A stretch of DNA of 64,000 nt. It comes from Mycobacterium parmense (lineage in GTDB: Bacteria; Actinomycetota; Actinomycetes; Mycobacteriales; Mycobacteriaceae). The translations under genes and the position numbers were made by a program. Below are positions 35,391 to 46,145 of this stretch, piece by piece. The DNA lies in NCBI RefSeq assembly GCF_010730575.1, contig NZ_AP022614.1, forward strand, positions 3,286,001-3,350,000, written 5' to 3'. The notes beneath the pieces are model-generated. The model did no database searches and had not been told where the DNA came from. It saw only the letters and a list, made by a program, of their open reading frames with translations. Within the stretch, counting starts at the first letter, position 1; each line of letters begins with the position of its first letter.

Positions 35391-35570
35391 TGACAGCTCC
35401 TGATCTGGTTGCGTTTGCACGACAGGAGAACTCACGTGAATGAGCGGTGGTGGGCACATGCCCGCCGACAACCTGACGTGCGCGGTCTGGTAAAGCAGTA
35501 GCTACCCGAGGGCACGCGGGGCCGATGATCTTGCGTTTACCGGCCGAGGTCTGCCCGAGGCAACCCCTAG

Positions 35571-35599
35571 AGTCTAGGCGACGACCTGCTCCCAGCCAA
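35571..35599 (-). promoter_or_regulatory. Candidate spc-operon promoter upstream of rplN
   Basis: On the minus strand, TTGGCT (35594-35599) and TAGACT (35571-35576) are separated by 17 bases, close to the SigA pattern of mycobacteria. Transcription would start around 35564, giving a leader of about 170 bases before the rplN GTG. The presence of an accessory gene island upstream makes a separate spc promoter necessary. Read by eye. Confidence 0.5.
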
Positions 35600-35672
35600 A
35601 TTCCTGCCCACCGCGGGCGCGACCGCCCCGGGCGGTGACGATGCGCTGACGGTGCGCTCGCGCAACGGCGCC

Positions 35673-36629
35673 TCAGTCACCTTGGCGGATCCAGGCGAAG
35701 ATGTACAAGCTCATCGCCGTCACTAGGGCGATCAGCACCCATTGGACTATGGCCTGGTCGATCCACGCGCCCGGCGGCGGTGCGCCGGGCAGGATGTTGC
35801 GCAGCGGGACGATGGCGAACAGGTTCGCGGCGTACCAGGTCGCGAACGGCGGCAGGAACTTGCGCCGGCCCAGCGCCATCGGAATGGCCACCAACAGCGC
35901 CAGGGTCGGCAGGCTGATGAGGACCAGGCAGATGCCGAGGTCGAAGATCAGCGGACCCTTTGCCCTGCGCAGCGTGATGATCACGTTGCCGTTGTCGCTG
36001 CCGCGCTGGGTCGGCAGAGCCGCGGGATCGTGAACGCGGTTGATGCTGATGTCCCAGCCGTCCAGCGATCCGGTGACCTCGACGCGGGCGGGCACCTTCT
36101 TGACGGTGTCGCCGCTGCCGACGAACGCGTCGGCGGAGATGGGCTCGGTCCGGTAGGTGTCGAATGGCCAGTCGCCGGGATCGCCGTGCGCTTCGATCGT
36201 GGTGCTGAGTTGCGCGGGCGCCTTGCCCTTGGGGTAACGCAGGTCCCCGAGATCACTCGTGGGATACAGACGCACGCCGACGTCGGTGCCCAACACGTCG
36301 AAGCGATTGTCGTAGAACGAAATTCCGGGATAGACGAGGACGTTCACCGTGAGGCGGTTCGCGACGGGCTTCAGCTCCTCGAGGCGCAGCTGGACGATGG
36401 TGGCATCGCCCCCGCCCTGGCTCAGATCCAGCGGGGGCAGCGGCCCTTCCGATTTCTCCAGTAGGTGCACGCCGAACAGCGACAGCGCATAGGCGGCGAT
36501 GACGACCGCAAGGACGCCCACCCCGATGATGATGCGCGGTCGCGACCTCTTCGGCTTCGGCGGAGGCGGCGGGGGTGGCGGCTCGTCGGTTGGTGGAGGC
36601 GGAAGTGTCGGCTGCGCCTCGGTGGTCAT
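35673..36629 (-). CDS. DUF4436-type membrane protein, paralogue A
   Basis: 318 residues from ATG 36629 (MTTEAQPTLPPPP); the frame is open to 36683. A proline-rich cytoplasmic N-terminus (PPPPTDEPPPPPPPPKPKRS) is followed by one helix (IIIGVGVLAVVIAAYALSLF). A ~180-residue external domain has LRLEELKPVANRLTVNVLVY and TTIEAHGDPGDWPFDTYRTE. Three C-terminal helices follow (FDLGICLVLISLPTLALLVA, ATWYAANLFAIVPLRNILPG, QWVLIALVTAMSLYIFAW). Function unknown. It is one of three paralogues around the sulfatase/FGE pair. The 239 bases between it and the FGE gene hold no gene that I can see. Confidence 0.88.
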   Translation of the reverse strand: MTTEAQPTLPPPPTDEPPPPPPPPKPKRSRPRIIIGVGVLAVVIAAYALSLFGVHLLEKSEGPLPPLDLSQGGGDATIVQLRLEELKPVANRLTVNVLVYPGISFYDNRFDVLGTDVGVRLYPTSDLGDLRYPKGKAPAQLSTTIEAHGDPGDWPFDTYRTEPISADAFVGSGDTVKKVPARVEVTGSLDGWDISINRVHDPAALPTQRGSDNGNVIITLRRAKGPLIFDLGICLVLISLPTLALLVAIPMALGRRKFLPPFATWYAANLFAIVPLRNILPGAPPPGAWIDQAIVQWVLIALVTAMSLYIFAWIRQGD

Positions 36630-36868
36630 CGATTGCCACCGCAAGCAACAATGTGCAGGGGACGCGGAATTGCTTGCTGACACCGATCGAAGGCCGCCTG
36701 CTGAAGTCCGGCTTGTCGGGGCGTCACGTGGTCCGATGCTAGCGAACGGGCGTGCCTGCCGCTTGCCTAAACCCCACGTCTACCGGCTTTTTTTGATTAC
36801 GTCACCGCTCGTCAACCGGTCGTTCACCGACAGCCTCGGGCCGCGACGGGCCGAACGGGAAAGGTTTG

Positions 36869-37759
36869 CTAAGGCGACGCGGAATCCGCAACACAGCGAA
36901 ACCCGATGTGGGTGGTCGCGGAGTCCTGTGACTGCGGCGAACGCGCCGCCGGACGGTAGCGGTGGCAGTACTCCGGTGCGCACAGGTGCGAACCGCCCTT
37001 GAGCGCCTGGCTGACCGCCGGGTCCGCCGGCCCCGACGGCGTGCAGCAGCCCTTCGGCGACCCGTCCGGCCGGTGATGGGCGAAGAATCGCGTGACGGTC
37101 CACTCCCACACGTTGCCGATCATGTCGAGCAGGCCGAAGCCGTTGGGGGGGAACGTTCCCACCGGCGAGGTGCCCACCCAGCCGAGGGCGCCGTCGTTGC
37201 GGTACGGGAAGGCGCCCTGCCAGGTGTTCGCCATGAGCCGGCCGCCGGGTTTCACCTCGTCGCCCCACGCGTAGCTCGACGTGCTGCCGGCGCGGGCCGC
37301 GTACTCCCACTCGGCCTCGGTCGGCAGCCGCCGGCCTGCCCAGCGCGCGTACGCCGCGGCGTCGGGGTAGGCCACCTGCACCACGGGATGCTCGGCCCGG
37401 CCGGTGATGTCGCTGCCCGGACCGAAGGGGTGGCGCCAGCTCGCCCCCGGCACCCATTCCCACCACTGGCGCCAATCACGTAGATCGACCGGCCCGGCGG
37501 CCGGCCGGAACACCAGCGCGCCCGGCACCAGGTCTGCGGGATTCGCGCCGGGGTACAGCGCGGGATCGATCGCCTGCTCGGCCACCGTGACATACCCGGT
37601 GGCACAGACGAATTCGTCGAACTGAGCGTTGGTCACCGGATGCCGCTCCACCGCGAATGAGCCCACGGTCACGGTGTGGACGGGCGCCTCTTCCGGGTAG
37701 AAGCTCGTCGAGCCCATGCGGAACGATCCGCCGGGCACGTCGACCAACTCGGTGAGCAC
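36869..37759 (-). CDS. Formylglycine-generating enzyme (sulfatase activator)
   Basis: 296 residues, SUMF1/FGE fold. Copper-dependent oxidation of the active-site cysteine of sulfatases to formylglycine. N-terminal VDVPGGSFRMGSTSFYPEE and PVTNAQFDEFV are followed by RRLPTEAEWEYAARAG and NVWEWTVTRFF. The catalytic pair C260 and C265 is present in GGSHLCAPEYCHRYRPAAR, the motif of true FGEs rather than of the cysteine-less relatives (EgtB-like or lipoprotein types). The client is almost certainly the AtsA sulfatase 3.5 kb upstream. From memory the homologue is Rv0712. Confidence 0.95.
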   Translation of the reverse strand: MLTELVDVPGGSFRMGSTSFYPEEAPVHTVTVGSFAVERHPVTNAQFDEFVCATGYVTVAEQAIDPALYPGANPADLVPGALVFRPAAGPVDLRDWRQWWEWVPGASWRHPFGPGSDITGRAEHPVVQVAYPDAAAYARWAGRRLPTEAEWEYAARAGSTSSYAWGDEVKPGGRLMANTWQGAFPYRNDGALGWVGTSPVGTFPPNGFGLLDMIGNVWEWTVTRFFAHHRPDGSPKGCCTPSGPADPAVSQALKGGSHLCAPEYCHRYRPAARSPQSQDSATTHIGFRCVADSASP

Positions 37760-37788
37760 CAGTCCAGGGTAGGGCCGCCGGGCGAGCT

Positions 37789-38736
37789 CTAGTCAGACTG
37801 CCGGTACCACGTCACCATGTACAGGACCATCGCGGCGACCAGCGCGATCAGCACCCAGAGCACCAGTGCCTGGTCGACCCAGGCGCCCGGCGGCGGCGCG
37901 CCGGGCAGGAAGTTGCGTATCGGGATGACGGCGAACAGCATCGCGGCGAACCAGGTGACAAAGGGCGGGACGAATTTCCGTCTGCCCAGCGCGATCTGGG
38001 TGGCCACGGCAAACGCCAGGGCGGGCAGGCTGAACAGCACGAGGCAGATGCCCAGGTCGAAGATCAGCGGGCCCTTGGCGCGGTGCAGCGTGATGACCAC
38101 GCTGTCCAGACGATCGGAATCCTGGCTGGCCTCCCCCACCCGCCTGACACTGACGTCCCAGCCGTCCAACGCCCCGCTCACCTCCACCCGTGCAGGGATG
38201 TACTGGCGGGCATCGCCGGTCCCGACCAGGACGTCGGCCGACAAGGTGTCGGTGGTGTAGGAGTCGAAGGGCCAGCTGTTCGGGTCGCCGTGCGCCTCGA
38301 TCGTCGTGGCGACCTGCGCCGGTGACTTCCCGGCCGGGTACTGCAGATCGCCGAGGTCGTTGGGAGGATCCATTCGTACCGCGGTATCGCTCTTGAGCAC
38401 GTCGAGGCGCTTGTCGAACATTGAATCCTGAGGAATGACAAGCACTTTGACCGTCAGCCGGTTCGCGACGGTCTTCAGCTCCTCGAGGCGCACCAGCACC
38501 ACGGTGTCGTCGGTCGCGTTGAGGTCCGGCGGCTTGAGCGGCCCCGACGACTTGGCCAGCGTGTGAAATCCGAATAGCGACAGGGCGTAGACGACCACGA
38601 AAGCCGCCAGGAGCCCGAGACCGATGATTAGGCGGCGCGACTTCGCCGGCGTTTCCGCCGATCGCGCGGCCGGTGCAGCCGGCGGCGGTGTAGCTGGAGT
38701 CGGCGGGGGCGCAGCGGGCGGGACGTGGTGGGTCAT
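37789..38736 (-). CDS. DUF4436-type membrane protein, paralogue B
   Basis: 315 residues. Same architecture as paralogue A: Pro/Ala-rich N-terminus (AAPPPTPATPPPAAPAARS), first helix IIGLGLLAAFVVVYALSLF, external domain with LVRLEELKTVANRLTVKVLV and ATTIEAHGDPNSWPFDSYTT, then helices in FDLGICLVLFSLPALAFAVA, TWFAAMLFAVIPIRNFLPG and LWVLIALVAAMVLYMVTWY. It starts 29 bases upstream of the FGE gene on the same strand only in the sense that its stop lies after the FGE start; the two are probably cotranscribed (B then FGE). Function unknown. Confidence 0.88.
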   Translation of the reverse strand: MTHHVPPAAPPPTPATPPPAAPAARSAETPAKSRRLIIGLGLLAAFVVVYALSLFGFHTLAKSSGPLKPPDLNATDDTVVLVRLEELKTVANRLTVKVLVIPQDSMFDKRLDVLKSDTAVRMDPPNDLGDLQYPAGKSPAQVATTIEAHGDPNSWPFDSYTTDTLSADVLVGTGDARQYIPARVEVSGALDGWDVSVRRVGEASQDSDRLDSVVITLHRAKGPLIFDLGICLVLFSLPALAFAVATQIALGRRKFVPPFVTWFAAMLFAVIPIRNFLPGAPPPGAWVDQALVLWVLIALVAAMVLYMVTWYRQSD

Positions 38737-39118
38737 CGGTCACTGCCTTCGTCGGGAGTCATGAAAGAGCGGGGTGCGGCGACACGAGGCAGATCGTAGC
38801 GAATCGGTATTGTCCATGCGGCAAATCGTCAGTCGCGTCTCGACATCGATTTTCTCCGCTGTGACAAACCGACATCCGCCCGACAGCAAATCGCCGGACG
38901 TGTCGGCGGCGCCCCGGGGCGCCGCACGCCGGGCAATTTTGCGGCGCCCGTGCTTCATCCGTCGGGCCAGACCAGTTCATCTGATGTTTGTTTGCTTGCC
39001 GGATTGCACAGCTGTCACTCTCAAGAAGAGTCGTAATCGGGGCGCGCGCGCCGTGCCCCCGAGCGCCCGCCGCCGGCGCCGGGCGTCATCGCCGGCTTCT
39101 TTCAGAGAGGCAACTACC
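38737..39118. other. Non-coding gap between paralogue B and pstS-like gene
   Basis: 382 bases between two divergent genes. Open frames through it lack coding character. A 20-base perfect palindrome, GCGGCGCCCCGGGGCGCCGC, lies at 38906-38925. An AT-richer segment at 38978-39012 could hold the pstS-like promoter, but no convincing -35/-10 pair could be fixed. AGAGAGG near 39103-39109 is the ribosome-binding site for GTG 39119. Confidence 0.6.
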
Positions 39119-40240
39119 GTGAAGCACCATCGGTCGGCCATGAACCTGGTGGCCGCGAGTGCACTACTGCTCGCGGGGTGCGACAGCGCCCACGCGACCC
39201 TGCCCTACACCGCCGGCGCCAAGGTGGACTGCGGCGGCAAGCCGGACCTGATCGCCAGCGGCTCAACCGCGCAGGCGAACGCGATGACGAGGTTCGTCGA
39301 CGCCTACCGCAAGGCGTGCTCGGGTCAGAGCCTGGACTACACCGCCAACGGCTCGGGTGCCGGAATCAGCGACTTCCTGGCCGGCAAAACCGATTTCGGC
39401 GGATCGGACACGCCGTTATCCGGTGACCAGTACGCGGCCGCGAAGCGGCGATGCGGCGGTGCCGACGCGTGGGATCTTCCCGTGGTGTTCGGCCCGATGG
39501 CGATCACCTACAACCTCAGGGACGTGGACTCGCTGGTGCTGGACGCGCCCACGCTCGCCAAGATCTTCAACGGCACCATCACGCGCTGGGACGACCCGGC
39601 CCTCACCGCGCTCAACGCGTCCATGCCCGCGGAGGACATCCGGGTCATCTACCGCAGCGACGCGTCGGGCACGACCTACAACTTCCAGGCCTACCTGCAG
39701 GCCGCCTCCGGAGGCGTCTGGAATCAGGGCGCGGCGAAGACGTTCACCGGCGGTGTCGGCACCGCCGCCGCGGGCAACAACGGCACGGCGGCGTTGGTGA
39801 AGACCACCGAGGGTGCGATCAGTTACAACGAATTGTCGTTCGCGCTGCAGCAGGGCCTCTTTGCCGCCGAGATCAAGACCCCGGCCAGCCGGCGGGCGTT
39901 ACGACCGGTGCGGATCGGCACCGACACGGTCGGCAAGACCATCACCGGCGCCAAGATCGTGGGCGCCGGCAACGACCTGGTGCTCGACCTCTCGTCGTTC
40001 TACAACCCCGCCTATCCCGACGTCTATCCGATCGTTATGGCGACCTACGAGATCGTGTGCTCGAAATATCCCGGCGCCGACCAGGGCAAGGCGGTCAAGG
40101 CCTTCCTCCAGGCGGCGATCGGTCCCGGCCAGGTCGACCTGAACAGGATCGGGTACATCCCGCTGTCGCCGGGCTTCCAGTCCAGGGTCTCGAACGCGGT
40201 CGACGCGATCACCTACCCCGGGGCGCCCGACCCCGGCTGA
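39119..40240 (+). CDS. PstS-like phosphate-binding lipoprotein (orphan)
   Basis: 373 residues from GTG 39119 ([14 protein letters not shown]), with AGAGAGG nine bases upstream. The long frame open to 38774 has no coding character. A short signal peptide ends in the lipobox ALLLAGC near residue 21. The PstS family pattern follows: [15 protein letters not shown] (phosphate loop), [45 protein letters not shown] and GTVGNNGTA-like [11 protein letters not shown]. It is a periplasmic substrate-binding protein of a phosphate ABC importer, but no pstC/A/B genes are nearby, so it must work with a transporter encoded elsewhere or serve another role. It is the only plus-strand gene inside this ribosomal region. 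Confidence 0.92.
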   Translation: MKHHRSAMNLVAASALLLAGCDSAHATLPYTAGAKVDCGGKPDLIASGSTAQANAMTRFVDAYRKACSGQSLDYTANGSGAGISDFLAGKTDFGGSDTPLSGDQYAAAKRRCGGADAWDLPVVFGPMAITYNLRDVDSLVLDAPTLAKIFNGTITRWDDPALTALNASMPAEDIRVIYRSDASGTTYNFQAYLQAASGGVWNQGAAKTFTGGVGTAAAGNNGTAALVKTTEGAISYNELSFALQQGLFAAEIKTPASRRALRPVRIGTDTVGKTITGAKIVGAGNDLVLDLSSFYNPAYPDVYPIVMATYEIVCSKYPGADQGKAVKAFLQAAIGPGQVDLNRIGYIPLSPGFQSRVSNAVDAITYPGAPDPG

Positions 40241-40257
40241 TCGGCGTCTGACCGAAA

Positions 40258-41184
40258 CTACTTCGCCTTCTTCCGGTCTCGTTGCCGCCACCAGGCGACC
40301 AGGAACAACGACATCGCGACGACCAGCCCGATCAACACCCAGATCACCACGGCCTGGTCGATCCACGAGCCGAACGGTGGGCTGCCCGGAAGGATATTGC
40401 GCAGCGGGACGATCGCGAACAGCATGGCGGCGTACCACGTGATGAACGGTGGCAGGAAGGTGGTCCGGCCAAGCGCCATGGGAATGGCGACCCACAACGC
40501 CAGCGCGGGCAGGGCGAGGAGAACCAGGCAGATGCCGAAGTCGAAGACAAGCGGCCCCTTGGACCTGTGCAACGTGACCCGCACGTTGTCCTGCACGTCG
40601 GGAGGGTCGGCGGAATCGTGGATGCGGGTCACGACCGCGTCCCATCCGTCCAGCTTCCCGGTCACTTCGACTCGGGCGGAGGTCTTTTCGCGACTCTGGC
40701 CGGATCCCGTGAACACGTCGGACGCGATCTCGTCGGTGCTGTAGGAGTCGAAGGGCCAGTTCCCGGGGTCACCATGCGCCTCGATCGTGGTGCTGACCTG
40801 CGCGGGGGCCTTGCCCACCGGGTACTGCAGATCCCCCAGGTCGTTTTCGGGATACAACCGCACGGCCGCGTCGGTGGTCAGCACGCCGAAGTTCTTGTCG
40901 TACAACGAATCCTTAGGGTAGACAAGGACATTCACCGTGAGGCGGTTGGCGACGGTGTCCAGCTTCTCCAGGTGCACCTGCACGACGCTGTCCTCGGCCT
41001 CGATCTTGCTGAAGTCCACGGCGGGCAGCGCGGGCGCGGACCTGGCCAGCAGGTGCACCGCGATCAGGGAGAGCACGTAGATGACGATGACCGCCACCAC
41101 GATTCCGAAAGCGATTGCTATGCGGGGTCCTCGCGACGCGGGCGGCGCGGGTGGCGCGGGCGGCGGCGGAGGCACAGCGGTCAT
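40258..41184 (-). CDS. DUF4436-type membrane protein, paralogue C
   Basis: 308 residues from ATG 41184 ([15 protein letters not shown]); the frame is open to 41280. Third copy of the family: Pro-rich N-terminus, helix IAFGIVVAVIVIYVLSLIAV, external domain with VHLEKLDTVANRLTVNVLVY and TTIEAHGDPGNWPFDSYST, then FDFGICLVLLALPALALWVA, WYAAMLFAIVPLRNILPG and IWVLIGLVVAMSLFLVAWW. Ends in a basic KKAK tail. It lies downstream of atsA on the same strand (128 bases) and is convergent with the pstS-like gene. Function unknown. Confidence 0.88.
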   Translation of the reverse strand: MTAVPPPPPAPPAPPASRGPRIAIAFGIVVAVIVIYVLSLIAVHLLARSAPALPAVDFSKIEAEDSVVQVHLEKLDTVANRLTVNVLVYPKDSLYDKNFGVLTTDAAVRLYPENDLGDLQYPVGKAPAQVSTTIEAHGDPGNWPFDSYSTDEIASDVFTGSGQSREKTSARVEVTGKLDGWDAVVTRIHDSADPPDVQDNVRVTLHRSKGPLVFDFGICLVLLALPALALWVAIPMALGRTTFLPPFITWYAAMLFAIVPLRNILPGSPPFGSWIDQAVVIWVLIGLVVAMSLFLVAWWRQRDRKKAK

Positions 41185-41312
41185 CGAGGCATCACGGGGC
41201 CAGATGCTAGCAGCCGGGTGACCGTCTCCGGACGCAATTTGCTGCCGCGCCCAGCGTGTCCGCTGCGGCCCGTGCGACACGGTCGCGCGCCGGAACCCCG
41301 GAGGCAGCAGAC

Positions 41313-43682
41313 TCAGTCGCGCGAGAACGCCAGTGCGAGTTCCTTTTCCACGTCTATGTAGGGCCGACCGGACACGTCGACGGTCACCCGCGCGATGGTG
41401 CCGCCGGTGAATCTGAACGGCGCCTTGTACCGGCTCGACACCGCCGAGCCGCCGTTGCGTCCGACGGTGATCCCGGCGCCGGCGAGCCCGAACGTCCCGG
41501 GGTGCGAGGTCACGTCGGCAAGCGCGCCGACCTCCCTGTCGTCGATGAACAGCGTGACGTCACCGAGCGGCGTGTGGCTGTTGGGAACGGTTCCCTTCAG
41601 CGCGTAACGAGCCCCGAACACGTGCCGGCCCAGCGGCACCGCGTCCGACGACGACACCAGCTGCTGGCGCTCCCCGAGGAAGTTGTACACGTAGTAGAGA
41701 CGCCCGTCCTGAATGAAAAGGACGTGGCCCCCGTGCGCGCCGCCTTGTTTGAACAGCACACCTTCGGCTCCGGTGGTGTCGACGGTGACGTCGGCCAGCA
41801 CCGCGAACGAGCGGCCGCGGATCTCCACCGCGGCACCGATGCCGACATCCGCACAGTCGGGGTAGTAGACGTAACTGTCCCGCTCGGTCACCAGATACGG
41901 GCGTTGCCTGGTCATGGTCTCGAAGATGTTGAGATCCGAAAGCGGTAGGCCGTTGAACTTGGCGGCCTCGGAGAACCACAGCGCCTTGAGTTCGTCGAGC
42001 TTGTCGGGATGCTCGGCGGCCAGGTCGTGGCACTGGCTGCGGTCGGCTTCGATGTGGAACAGTTCCCAGCGGTCGGCGTCGAAATGCCCCCAGCCGGCGG
42101 GCGTCGCCGCGTGCACGGTGTTGGCGAACCAGCCCTCATGCCAGATCCCGCGGGTACCCAACATGGTGTAGAACTGCGTCCGCTTGCCCGTGTCGGCGGC
42201 CGAATCCGTAAGCGCCACTTTGAAGCTCACGCCGTCCAGCGGCTGCTGGGCGATCCCCTTGACAGTGTCGGGCGGCGTCATGCCCAGCAGGTCGTAGACG
42301 GTCGGAGTGATGTCGCAGACGTTGACGTAGTTGTCGCGGACCTCGCCGTGCGCGGCAATCCCGTTGGGCCACGAGATGATTGCCGTGTCGGCGATTCCGC
42401 CCTCGTGTGAGGCGTAGCGCTTGTAGAGCTTGTACGGGGTGTTGAAGGCCATCGCCCACCCGATCGGGTAGTGGTTGTAGGTCTGCGGCCCGCCGAGCTG
42501 ATCGAACAGCTTCATGCTCTCTTCGACGGTGTCGATGTAGCCGTTGAAGAACTTGCCCTCGTTCACCGATCCGTTCGGGCCGCCCTCGCCGCTGGCCCCG
42601 TTGTCGGAGATCACCACGATGATGGTGTCGTCCAGCTGCCCCGATTCCTCCAGGTAGTCCAGGATCCGGCCGATCTGGGCGTCTGTGTAGCTCTGGAAAC
42701 CGGCGAACACCTCCGCCATCCTGCTGAACAGCTTCTTCTCTTCGCCGGTCAGTGAGTCCCAGGGCCGCACCGTGTCCTGCAGCGGCCACGGCTCGCCGTT
42801 GGGGCCCTTGACGTCCAGATAGGGATTGACCGGCGACAATTCGGTGTCCTGCGGCACGATGCCCATCGACTTCTGCTGCTCGAGCACGATCTCGCGGTAC
42901 CGTTCGTAGCCCATGTCGAAGCGGCCCGCGTAGCGGTCCGCCCACTCTTTGAAGACGTGGTGCGGCGCGTGCCCCGCACCCGGGCATACATAGCTGAACC
43001 ACGGCTTGTCGGGCGCGATCACCTTGGCGTCGCGGATGAATTCGATTGTCTTGTCGGCGAGATCCTTCGACAGGTGGTAGCCGTCTTCCGGCGTCGCGGG
43101 CGGGCTCACCGGGTGGTTGTCGTACACCAGGTCCGGGTACCACTGGTCGGTCTCCCCGCCCAGGAACCCGTAGAACCGTTCGAAGCCGCGCGACGTGGGC
43201 CAGTGCCTCTTGGTCGCGGCGAGGTTCGATTCTTCCAGCGGGGTCAGGTGCCACTTACCCAGGCAGTAGGTGTTGTAGCCGCGCTCGGCGAGCACCTCGG
43301 AGAGCAGCGCGGTCTCGGCGGGGATGCGCCCGTTCGAGTTCGGGAACCCCTCCGTGAACTCCTCGATCATCGCCATGCCGACGGTGGTGGCGTTGCGGCC
43401 GGTCAGCAGCGACGCCCTGGTCGGCGAGCACAGCGCGGTGGTGTGGAATTGCGACAGGCGCACACCGCGCTCGGCGATGCGTGTCATGGCCGGCATCTCG
43501 ACCAGACCGCCGAAGCAGTCCCAGGTCGCGATGCCGGTGTCGTCCCAGACCAGATAGAGGATGTTCGGTGAGTTCGCGGGGGCGGTGGGCGCGGCGTACG
43601 GTCCCCAGTCGGGCTCCGAATCGCGGATATCGAGTTCGATCTTTCCGCCGAAACCGCCCGATGGGCCCGCATCACTCGCCAT
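41313..43682 (-). CDS. atsA: Arylsulfatase AtsA (formylglycine type I sulfatase)
   Basis: 789 residues. The sulfatase domain starts at PNILYLVWDDTGIATWDCFG with the metal-binding aspartates. The active-site motif C85-S-P-T-R89 (TTALCSPTRASLLTGRN) contains the cysteine that FGE converts to formylglycine. Further conserved segments are CLGKWHLTPLEES and VVISDNGASGEGG. The last ~200 residues form a beta-rich extension with SSRYKAPFRFTGGTIARVTV. No signal peptide is visible, so it is probably cytoplasmic. It hydrolyses sulfate esters; the natural substrate is unknown. Genes for its activator and membrane proteins lie downstream. It follows rpsQ by 102 bases on the same strand. Confidence 0.95.
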   Translation of the reverse strand: MASDAGPSGGFGGKIELDIRDSEPDWGPYAAPTAPANSPNILYLVWDDTGIATWDCFGGLVEMPAMTRIAERGVRLSQFHTTALCSPTRASLLTGRNATTVGMAMIEEFTEGFPNSNGRIPAETALLSEVLAERGYNTYCLGKWHLTPLEESNLAATKRHWPTSRGFERFYGFLGGETDQWYPDLVYDNHPVSPPATPEDGYHLSKDLADKTIEFIRDAKVIAPDKPWFSYVCPGAGHAPHHVFKEWADRYAGRFDMGYERYREIVLEQQKSMGIVPQDTELSPVNPYLDVKGPNGEPWPLQDTVRPWDSLTGEEKKLFSRMAEVFAGFQSYTDAQIGRILDYLEESGQLDDTIIVVISDNGASGEGGPNGSVNEGKFFNGYIDTVEESMKLFDQLGGPQTYNHYPIGWAMAFNTPYKLYKRYASHEGGIADTAIISWPNGIAAHGEVRDNYVNVCDITPTVYDLLGMTPPDTVKGIAQQPLDGVSFKVALTDSAADTGKRTQFYTMLGTRGIWHEGWFANTVHAATPAGWGHFDADRWELFHIEADRSQCHDLAAEHPDKLDELKALWFSEAAKFNGLPLSDLNIFETMTRQRPYLVTERDSYVYYPDCADVGIGAAVEIRGRSFAVLADVTVDTTGAEGVLFKQGGAHGGHVLFIQDGRLYYVYNFLGERQQLVSSSDAVPLGRHVFGARYALKGTVPNSHTPLGDVTLFIDDREVGALADVTSHPGTFGLAGAGITVGRNGGSAVSSRYKAPFRFTGGTIARVTVDVSGRPYIDVEKELALAFSRD

Positions 43683-43784
43683 GGCAGCCTCACTCTCGTC
43701 GTGGCTTCATCTGCCGAACGTCGAGAGACTACACCCCCGAAGAGACGTCCGAGCGCTACCGGCGCCCGGGGCCCTGATTCGCCG

Positions 43785-44129
43785 CTACTTCGCCTTTTCG
43801 AGGATCTCGACGAGGCGCCAGCGCTTGGTCGCCGACGTGGGTCGTGTCTCCATCAGGGAGACGCGGTCACCGATGCCGGCGGTGCTGTTTTCGTCGTGCG
43901 CCTTGACCTTCTTGGTGGTGCGGATGATCTTGCCGTAGAGCGGGTGACGCACGCGGTCCTCGAGCTCGACCACGATGGTCTTCTGCATCTTGTCGCTCAC
44001 CACGTAACCGATGCGCACCTTGCGGCGGCCGCGCGTCTTAGGCGTGCCCGGGGTGTTCTTGGGGCCCTTCTCCTTCGACGCGCCGTCGGTCGGGGCGGTC
44101 TTGCTGGCTGCCTTGGCTTCTGCCATCAC
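43785..44129 (-). CDS. rpsQ: 30S ribosomal protein S17
   Basis: 114 residues with a mycobacterial N-terminal extension ([20 protein letters not shown]), then the S17 core: [39 protein letters not shown] and [23 protein letters not shown] overlaps the rpmC stop by four bases (44126-44129). It is the last ribosomal gene of the S10 block here. An in-frame ATG three codons in is an equally possible start. Confidence 0.96.
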   Translation of the reverse strand: MMAEAKAASKTAPTDGASKEKGPKNTPGTPKTRGRRKVRIGYVVSDKMQKTIVVELEDRVRHPLYGKIIRTTKKVKAHDENSTAGIGDRVSLMETRPTSATKRWRLVEILEKAK

Positions 44130-44359
44130 GAATCCTTACCGTCAGGCCCGGATGCCAGGCCCAGTTCACGTTCACGCAGCACGGTGTACACCCGCGCGAT
44201 TTCCTGACGCACCGTACGGAGCCGCCGGTTGTTGCTGAGCTGTCCCGTCGCCATCTGGAAGCGAAGGTTGAACAACTCCTCCTTGGATTCGCGCAGGCGC
44301 TCGGCCAGCTCCTCGTCGGTGAGCTCGCGCAGTTCGCCAGGCGAAATGCCCACTGCCAT
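44126..44359 (-). CDS. rpmC: 50S ribosomal protein L29
   Basis: 77 residues from ATG 44359 ([20 protein letters not shown]). The open frame extends to 44503 but that part lies inside rplP. Typical L29 helical hairpin: [20 protein letters not shown] followed by [20 protein letters not shown]. It overlaps rplP by three to four bases (ATGA) and rpsQ by four. L29 sits at the peptide exit tunnel and helps dock SRP and trigger factor. Confidence 0.97.
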   Translation of the reverse strand: MAVGISPGELRELTDEELAERLRESKEELFNLRFQMATGQLSNNRRLRTVRQEIARVYTVLRERELGLASGPDGKDS

Positions 44360-44775
44360 CAGAACTGTTCCTCTCGGGTCACGATGCGTGCCTTGATCGG
44401 CAGCTTGTGGATTGCGCGGGTCAGCGCGGCGCGGGCGATCTGCTCGTTGGGGTAGCTGAGCTCGAACAGCACGCGGCCGGGCTTGACGTTGACGACCCAC
44501 CATTCGGGCGAACCTTTACCCGAACCCATCCGGGTCTCCGCCGGCTTCTTGGTCAACGGGCGGTCCGGGAAGACGTTGATCCAGACCTTGCCGCCACGCT
44601 TGATGTGCCGGTTGATCGCGATACGCGCCGACTCGATCTGCCGGTTGGTGACGTAGGCGTGCTCGAGGGCCTGGATGCCGTAGTCACCGAAGTTCACCGA
44701 CGTGCCGCCGCTGGCGATGCCGCGCTGGCGGGGATGGTGCTGCTTTCGGTGCTTGACTCTGCGGGGAATCAACAT
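44359..44775 (-). CDS. rplP: 50S ribosomal protein L16
   Basis: 138 residues, [20 protein letters not shown]. The L16 pattern is complete: [60 protein letters not shown] and the final [15 protein letters not shown]. It binds near the A-site tRNA elbow. rpsC ends three bases upstream of its start. Confidence 0.98.
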   Translation of the reverse strand: MLIPRRVKHRKQHHPRQRGIASGGTSVNFGDYGIQALEHAYVTNRQIESARIAINRHIKRGGKVWINVFPDRPLTKKPAETRMGSGKGSPEWWVVNVKPGRVLFELSYPNEQIARAALTRAIHKLPIKARIVTREEQF

Positions 44776-44778
44776 GAT

Positions 44779-46141
<1,363 letters not shown>

Positions 46142-46145
<4 letters not shown>

